A DNA stretch of 64,000 nucleotides from Staphylococcus lloydii (lineage in GTDB: Bacteria > Bacillota > Bacilli > Staphylococcales > Staphylococcaceae). Made by a program: the position numbers and the translations under genes. Shown piece by piece: positions 59,433 through 64,000 of the stretch. The stretch covers positions 1,178,001 to 1,242,000 of the forward strand of contig NZ_CP064056.1 of NCBI RefSeq assembly GCF_015775975.1. The letters are read 5' to 3'. Within the stretch, counting starts at the first letter, position 1. Each line of letters opens with the position of its first letter. The notes beneath the pieces were generated by a model that worked only from the letters and a program-made list of their open reading frames with translations, did no database searches and was not told the DNA's origin.

Positions 59433-59717
59433 ATGTTAAAATTAAACTTACAGTTTTTCGCATCGAAAAAAGGGGTAAGTTCTACTAAAAACGGACGTGA
59501 CTCTGAATCAAAACGTTTAGGTGCTAAACGTGCTGACGGTCAATACGTTACTGGCGGTTCTATTTTATTCCGTCAACGTGGTACTAAAATTTACCCTGGT
59601 GAAAATGTAGGTCGCGGTGGTGACGATACATTATTCGCTAAAATCGACGGCGTTGTTAAATTCGAACGTAAAGGTCGCGACAAAAAACAAGTATCTGTTT
59701 ATTCAGCTGCTGAGTAA
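59433..59717 (+). CDS. rpmA: Ribosomal protein L27 with cleavable N-terminal extension
   Basis: A 94-residue L27 whose N-terminus reads [14 protein letters not shown], the Firmicute pre-sequence cut by Prp after LNLQFF. The mature N-terminus reaches the peptidyl transferase centre. ATG 59433 follows GAGGTG. Terminator downstream. Confidence 0.98.
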   Translation: MLKLNLQFFASKKGVSSTKNGRDSESKRLGAKRADGQYVTGGSILFRQRGTKIYPGENVGRGGDDTLFAKIDGVVKFERKGRDKKQVSVYSAAE

Positions 59718-59729
59718 TTTGTCTTTACT

Positions 59730-59766
59730 AACACCAGAAGTTTTAACTTCTGGTGTTTATTTTTTG
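59730..59766 (+). terminator. Rho-independent terminator of rplU-prp-rpmA
   Basis: AACACCAGAAG (59730-59740) pairs with CTTCTGGTGTT (59747-59757), then TATTTTTTG. Confidence 0.92.
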
Positions 59767-59840
59767 TTTTATTTTATATAAAACGACTTAATGATATAAT
59801 GATGTAGATATTGTAAAATTATAGAAAAAGAGGTGAAAAT

Positions 59841-61133
59841 ATGTTTGTCGATCAAGTGAAAATTTCACTAAAAGCTGGTGATGGTGGTAACGGGATTACA
59901 GCATATAGACGAGAAAAATATGTACCGTTTGGAGGCCCAGCCGGTGGTGATGGTGGCGATGGTGCTTCGGTTATTTTTGAAGTGGATGAAGGGCTAAGAA
60001 CTTTATTAGACTTTAGATACCAAAGCCATTTTAAAGCTAAAAGAGGTGAAGGTGGTCAAAGCAGTAATATGCATGGTAAAAATGCTGAGCATTTAATTTT
60101 GCAAGTACCACCAGGCACAATTGTTAGAAGTGTTGAAACGGGTGAAGTGTTAGCAGATTTAGTTGAACATGGACAACGTGCTACCGTTGCTAAAGGTGGT
60201 CGCGGTGGTAGAGGTAATTCACGCTTTGCATCTCCACGTAACCCTGCACCTGATTTTAGTGAAAACGGTGAACCCGGTGAAGAAATCGAAGTAACATTAG
60301 AATTAAAATTATTAGCAGACGTAGGATTAGTAGGTTTCCCTAGTGTGGGTAAATCAACTTTACTTTCTATTGTATCAAAAGCAAAACCAAAAATTGGCGC
60401 ATATCACTTCACTACAATCAAACCAAATCTCGGTGTTGTAGCGACACCAGATAATAGAAGTTTTGTTATGGCTGACTTACCAGGTTTAATAGAAGGCGCT
60501 TCAGACGGCGTTGGTCTAGGCCATCAATTTTTACGTCACGTCGAACGTACAAAAGTTATTGTGCATATGATTGATATGAGTGGTTCTGAAGGACGAGATC
60601 CATTAGAAGATTATCAAATAATCAATAAAGAACTAAAAGCTTATGAACACCGACTAGAAGAAAGACCACAAATTGTCGTTGCGAATAAAATGGATATGCC
60701 TAATTCGGAGGACAATTTAGCTTTATTTAAAGATGCATTAAAAGATGAAGCAGTGGATATTATTCCATTATCTACTTTTACGCGTGAAAATATAGATAAA
60801 TTACTTTATTTAGTAGCTAATAAATTAGAAGAAGTTAAAGACATAGACTTCAACGAAGAAGAAGAAGATCTTGGAATAAATAGGGTTGTTTATAAACATA
60901 CGCCTAATCAAGATAATTTCACTATCTCAAGAGATGATGATGGTGCTTATGTCGTACGTGGTAAATCAATTGAACGCATGTTCAAGATGACTGACTTCAA
61001 TAGTGACCCAGCTGTACGTAGATTTGCTAGACAAATGCGTTCAATGGGCATTGATGATGCGTTACGAGATAGAGGCTGTGAAAACGGAGATATTGTTAGA
61101 ATTCTTGGTGGAGAATTTGAATTCGTAGAATAG
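59841..61133 (+). CDS. obg: GTPase Obg (CgtA)
   Basis: A 430-residue essential GTPase for late 50S assembly and (p)ppGpp sensing. Gly-rich Obg fold (about 1-158), G domain with G1 [10 protein letters not shown]3 DLPGLIEGA and G4 NKMD, and the C-terminal OCT domain (about 350-430). AGAGGTG precedes the ATG. Probably leads a transcript with pheB, ruvA, ruvB and queA, which follow at short spacings. Confidence 0.97.
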   Translation: MFVDQVKISLKAGDGGNGITAYRREKYVPFGGPAGGDGGDGASVIFEVDEGLRTLLDFRYQSHFKAKRGEGGQSSNMHGKNAEHLILQVPPGTIVRSVETGEVLADLVEHGQRATVAKGGRGGRGNSRFASPRNPAPDFSENGEPGEEIEVTLELKLLADVGLVGFPSVGKSTLLSIVSKAKPKIGAYHFTTIKPNLGVVATPDNRSFVMADLPGLIEGASDGVGLGHQFLRHVERTKVIVHMIDMSGSEGRDPLEDYQIINKELKAYEHRLEERPQIVVANKMDMPNSEDNLALFKDALKDEAVDIIPLSTFTRENIDKLLYLVANKLEEVKDIDFNEEEEDLGINRVVYKHTPNQDNFTISRDDDGAYVVRGKSIERMFKMTDFNSDPAVRRFARQMRSMGIDDALRDRGCENGDIVRILGGEFEFVE

Positions 61134-61145
61134 AGGTGCTCAAAG

Positions 61146-61601
61146 ATGGATAGTAAAGATTATAAAAAGTTTTATTTAATTAGAGAAGATGTATTGCCAG
61201 AATCTGTTGTGAAAACAATAAAAATTAAAGATGCTTTAAAAAGTGATCCTAAGCTATCCATATTTGAAGCAGTGAAAAAGTATGATCTATCAAGAAGTGC
61301 ATTTTATAAATATAGAGATACTATTTTTCCAGTGGACGAAAAGATGGAGAGTACGAAAGAATTTACATTAATCTTATATGTTAATGATATCGTGGGTATG
61401 TTAGCAGAAGTTTTAAATACCCTGTCTAGATTAAGTTTATCGGTATTGACTATTCATCAAAGTATTCCTATGGATCAAAGAGCAACGATTACTGTCTCTT
61501 TAGATGCCAAAGGAACTGACTTAGAAATTGATGACGTCGTTGCGTCATTACAAACGATTGAACATGTATCTAAAGTAGAATTAATAAGTATGACAATATA
61601 A
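61146..61601 (+). CDS. pheB: ACT domain protein (PheB-like)
   Basis: A 151-residue protein with an N-terminal HTH-like stretch (SIFEAVKKYDLSRSAFYKY, about 39-57) and a C-terminal ACT domain (about 72-150, including VGMLAEVLNTLSRL). ACT domains bind amino acids. B. subtilis PheB lies next to obg too; despite its name it is not chorismate mutase, and its function is not established. AGAGGTG upstream. Confidence 0.85.
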   Translation: MDSKDYKKFYLIREDVLPESVVKTIKIKDALKSDPKLSIFEAVKKYDLSRSAFYKYRDTIFPVDEKMESTKEFTLILYVNDIVGMLAEVLNTLSRLSLSVLTIHQSIPMDQRATITVSLDAKGTDLEIDDVVASLQTIEHVSKVELISMTI

Positions 61602-61613
61602 GGAAGTGTAAAT

Positions 61614-62216
61614 TTGTACGCATATATAAAAGGTAATTTAACTCAATTATTTCCAACCCATTTAGTTGTTGAAACGGCAGGAATTGGTTACGAAATACAA
61701 ACACCGAATTCATATCGCTTCCAACGATATTTAGATCAAGAAGTGAAGGTATTTACTTCATTTATAGTAAGGGAAGATGCTCAACTGTTATATGGTTTTA
61801 TTAACGAAGAGGAAAAGGATATGTTCCTTAACTTAATAAAAGTAACAGGCATCGGTCCTAAATCTGCACTTGCTATTTTAGCTACAAGTACGCCTTCAGA
61901 AGTTATCCAAGCAATCGAGAATGAAAATGATACTTATTTAACTAAATTTCCGGGCATCGGTAAAAAAACTGCACGTCAAATTGTGTTAGATTTAAAAGGT
62001 AAAGTGCAAGTAACTGAAGAGAAAGCAGAAAATCTATTAACACACGATAATGTTAATGACACAAATGATGGCGTAGTTAAAGAAGCAATTTTAGCACTTG
62101 AAGCGTTAGGTTATTCCAAACGTGAACTTAATAAAGTTGAAAAATCATTAAGTAAAGAAACTTGTGAATCAGTCGATGAAGCAGTAAAAAGAGGTTTGCA
62201 ATTGTTAGTTTCTTAA
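61614..62216 (+). CDS. ruvA: Holliday junction branch migration protein RuvA
   Basis: A 200-residue junction-binding protein. OB domain (about 1-65), two HhH motifs ([22 protein letters not shown]) and the C-terminal RuvB-binding domain (about 150-200). TTG start at 61614 with AAGGAAGTG upstream. 19 bp before ruvB. Confidence 0.97.
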   Translation: MYAYIKGNLTQLFPTHLVVETAGIGYEIQTPNSYRFQRYLDQEVKVFTSFIVREDAQLLYGFINEEEKDMFLNLIKVTGIGPKSALAILATSTPSEVIQAIENENDTYLTKFPGIGKKTARQIVLDLKGKVQVTEEKAENLLTHDNVNDTNDGVVKEAILALEALGYSKRELNKVEKSLSKETCESVDEAVKRGLQLLVS

Positions 62217-62235
62217 TAAATTGGGGTGAACAAAA

Positions 62236-63234
62236 GTGGATGACAGAATGGTTGATCAATCATTACATGAAGATGAAACATCATTTGAATTATCGTTACG
62301 ACCAAAAAGAATACGTCAATATATTGGCCAATCTTCAATTAAAAATAATTTAGAAGTATTTATTAAAGCTGCTAAGTTAAGAGAAGAACCTTTAGATCAT
62401 GTATTACTTTTCGGCCCCCCAGGTTTAGGAAAAACAACTTTGTCTAATATTATTGCCAATGAAATGGAAGTTAATATTAGAACAATTTCTGGCCCGTCTA
62501 TCGATAGACCAGGAGATCTAGCAGCAATATTATCTGGGTTACAACCGGGTGATGTATTATTTATTGATGAAATTCACAGACTAAGTAGTGTAGTTGAAGA
62601 AGTTTTATATTCAGCAATGGAAGATTTCTTTTTAGATATAGTAATTGGTAAAGGCGATGAAGCTAGAAGTATTAGAATTGATTTGCCACCTTTCACTTTA
62701 GTAGGCGCGACTACGAGAGCAGGTAGTTTAACTGCGCCATTAAGAGATCGCTTTGGTGTGCAATTACGTTTGGAATATTATAAAGATACAGAACTTAAAG
62801 AAATTATAGTTAGAACGGCTGAAGTTTTAGGTACTTCTATAGATGAAGATAGTGCGATAGAGTTAGCTAAAAGAAGTCGTGGTACACCGCGTGTTGCGAA
62901 TAGATTGTTAAAACGTGTTCGTGATTTTCAACAAGTTAATGAAGATGAGCATATATATATTGAAACTACGAAACAAGCATTGAAACTTTTACAAGTTGAT
63001 GAAGAAGGTTTAGATTATATTGACCATAAAATGATGCAATGTATTTTAGATCAATATAATGGTGGCCCGGTTGGGTTAGACACTATTGCAGTTTCTATTG
63101 GCGAAGAACGCGTGACGATAGAAGATGTATATGAACCTTTCCTTATTCAAAAAGGCTTTATCGAGCGTACTCCTAGAGGACGTAAAGCAACACCTTATGC
63201 TCACGAACACTTTAGAAATAAAGGAAAGAGGTAG
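62236..63234 (+). CDS. ruvB: Holliday junction ATP-dependent DNA helicase RuvB
   Basis: A 332-residue AAA+ motor. Walker [10 protein letters not shown] (about 60-68), Walker B DEIHRL, sensor 1 GATTRAG, Arg finger region APLRDRFG and C-terminal winged helix with the IERTPRGR signature. GTG start at 62236 with GGGGTG upstream. Works with RuvA on crossovers; ruvC is absent in Firmicutes, which use RecU. Confidence 0.97.
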   Translation: MDDRMVDQSLHEDETSFELSLRPKRIRQYIGQSSIKNNLEVFIKAAKLREEPLDHVLLFGPPGLGKTTLSNIIANEMEVNIRTISGPSIDRPGDLAAILSGLQPGDVLFIDEIHRLSSVVEEVLYSAMEDFFLDIVIGKGDEARSIRIDLPPFTLVGATTRAGSLTAPLRDRFGVQLRLEYYKDTELKEIIVRTAEVLGTSIDEDSAIELAKRSRGTPRVANRLLKRVRDFQQVNEDEHIYIETTKQALKLLQVDEEGLDYIDHKMMQCILDQYNGGPVGLDTIAVSIGEERVTIEDVYEPFLIQKGFIERTPRGRKATPYAHEHFRNKGKR

Positions 63235-63239
63235 TAACA

Positions 63240-64000
63240 TTGGATATTGAAGATTTTGATTATCATTTGCCTGAAGAGTTGATTGCACAAACACCGTTGA
63301 AAGATAGAGACCAAAGTCGTTTATTAGTACTGGGTAAAAAGTCGGGTGAGATTGATCACCGTCACTTTAAAGACGTTATAGATTACTTTAAACAAGGTGA
63401 TACTTTAGTACTAAACGATACAAGAGTGATGCCTGCCCGATTATTCGGTATTAAAGAAGAAACTGGTGCTAAAGTAGAAATGTTAATGCTTACTCAATTA
63501 GAAGGAAATGATTGGGAAGTATTGTTGAAACCTGCCAAAAGAATTCAAATAGGTGATAAATTAAACTTTGGCGAGGGTAAAATCATTGCAGAATGTATCG
63601 AAACATTGAACCAAGGCGGACGTATTATGCGTCTTCATTTTGAAGGTATATTACAAGAGCGTTTAGATGAATTAGGCGAAATGCCTTTACCACCATATAT
63701 AAAAGAACGACTCGATGACCCAGAACGTTATCAAACTGTTTATGCCAAAGAAATTGGTTCGGCTGCAGCACCTACTGCCGGTCTTCATTTTACCGATGAA
63801 TTATTATCACAAATAAAGCAAAAAGGTGTAAATGTTGCGTTTATTACTTTACATGTAGGATTGGGAACATTTAGGCCCGTAAGTGTAGACAATATAGATG
63901 AGCATGAAATGCATAGCGAATATTACCAAATGACACAGGAAACTGCTGACTTATTAAATGCTACGAAAGAGAATGGCGGTCGTATCATTTCTGTAGGGAC
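63240..64000 (+). CDS. queA: S-adenosylmethionine:tRNA ribosyltransferase-isomerase QueA, 3' end outside window
   Basis: The frame is open to the right edge; about 253 of some 340 residues are visible. It transfers a ribosyl group from SAM to preQ1-tRNA, forming epoxyqueuosine. Family motifs seen: [14 protein letters not shown] at the N-terminus, [23 protein letters not shown] and [12 protein letters not shown] start at 63240 with GGAAAGAGG upstream, five bases after the ruvB stop; tgt is expected next. Confidence 0.95.
   Translation, partial: MDIEDFDYHLPEELIAQTPLKDRDQSRLLVLGKKSGEIDHRHFKDVIDYFKQGDTLVLNDTRVMPARLFGIKEETGAKVEMLMLTQLEGNDWEVLLKPAKRIQIGDKLNFGEGKIIAECIETLNQGGRIMRLHFEGILQERLDELGEMPLPPYIKERLDDPERYQTVYAKEIGSAAAPTAGLHFTDELLSQIKQKGVNVAFITLHVGLGTFRPVSVDNIDEHEMHSEYYQMTQETADLLNATKENGGRIISVG

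Overview
The window is about 64 kb of low-GC chromosomal DNA from a Staphylococcus, probably not S. aureus. Gene order and protein sequences (DnaE, GapB, NrdR-DnaB-DnaI, PhoPR, the hemAXCDBL cluster, ValS-FolC, MreCD-L21-Prp-L27, Obg, RuvAB-QueA) match the staphylococcal core backbone. The sequences look close to, but not the same as, the S. aureus proteins I remember. I cannot name the species. No rRNA, tRNA, IS element, prophage or CRISPR array was seen.

Layout. 1-5.1 kb: the end of a CBS/DRTGG protein, NrnA and DnaE. 5.2-11.4 kb: central carbon and lipid metabolism (malic enzyme, AccDA, PfkA, Pyk). 11.6-15.8 kb: a CycA-type permease (minus strand) divergent from citZ-icd. 15.9-26.8 kb: phoPR, then polA-mutM-coaE, gapB and nrdR-dnaB-dnaI. 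26.8-32.4 kb: an RNA-regulated block with the thrS T-box, the lysP lysine riboswitch and the infC-rpmI-rplT leader. 32.4-37.6 kb: a Nudix protein, a helical-repeat protein, tig, clpX and engB. 37.8-43.9 kb: the heme pathway from glutamyl-tRNA to uroporphyrinogen III. 44-50 kb: an AbrB-type transporter, tag, and valS (T-box) with folC. 50.1-57.3 kb: comC-radC followed by a variable-looking stretch. 57.3-64 kb: mreCD, the L21 leader with rplU-prp-rpmA, obg, pheB, ruvAB and the start of queA.

The most unusual part lies between radC and mreC. A second-looking FtsW-type SEDS glycosyltransferase and a LytR-CpsA-Psr ligase form a two-gene unit with their own promoter and terminator. A perfect 14-bp inverted repeat with TTTAGG/CCTAAA half-sites abuts the -35 and resembles DtxR/MntR-family operators. 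It is followed by a run of small membrane or membrane-anchored proteins, several without recognised function.

Other regulatory signals stand out. gapB carries two inverted matches to the CcpN box plus a cre-like site, which fits repression of a gluconeogenic NADP-GAPDH under glycolytic conditions. pfkA-pyk has two cre-like sites 41 bp apart. hemA has tandem PerR/Fur-like boxes upstream. tig has two inverted 14-bp arms, one over its -35. infC appears to start at an AUA codon just after its ribosome binding site. Several genes (dnaE, radC, mreC, ruvA, queA) use TTG starts.
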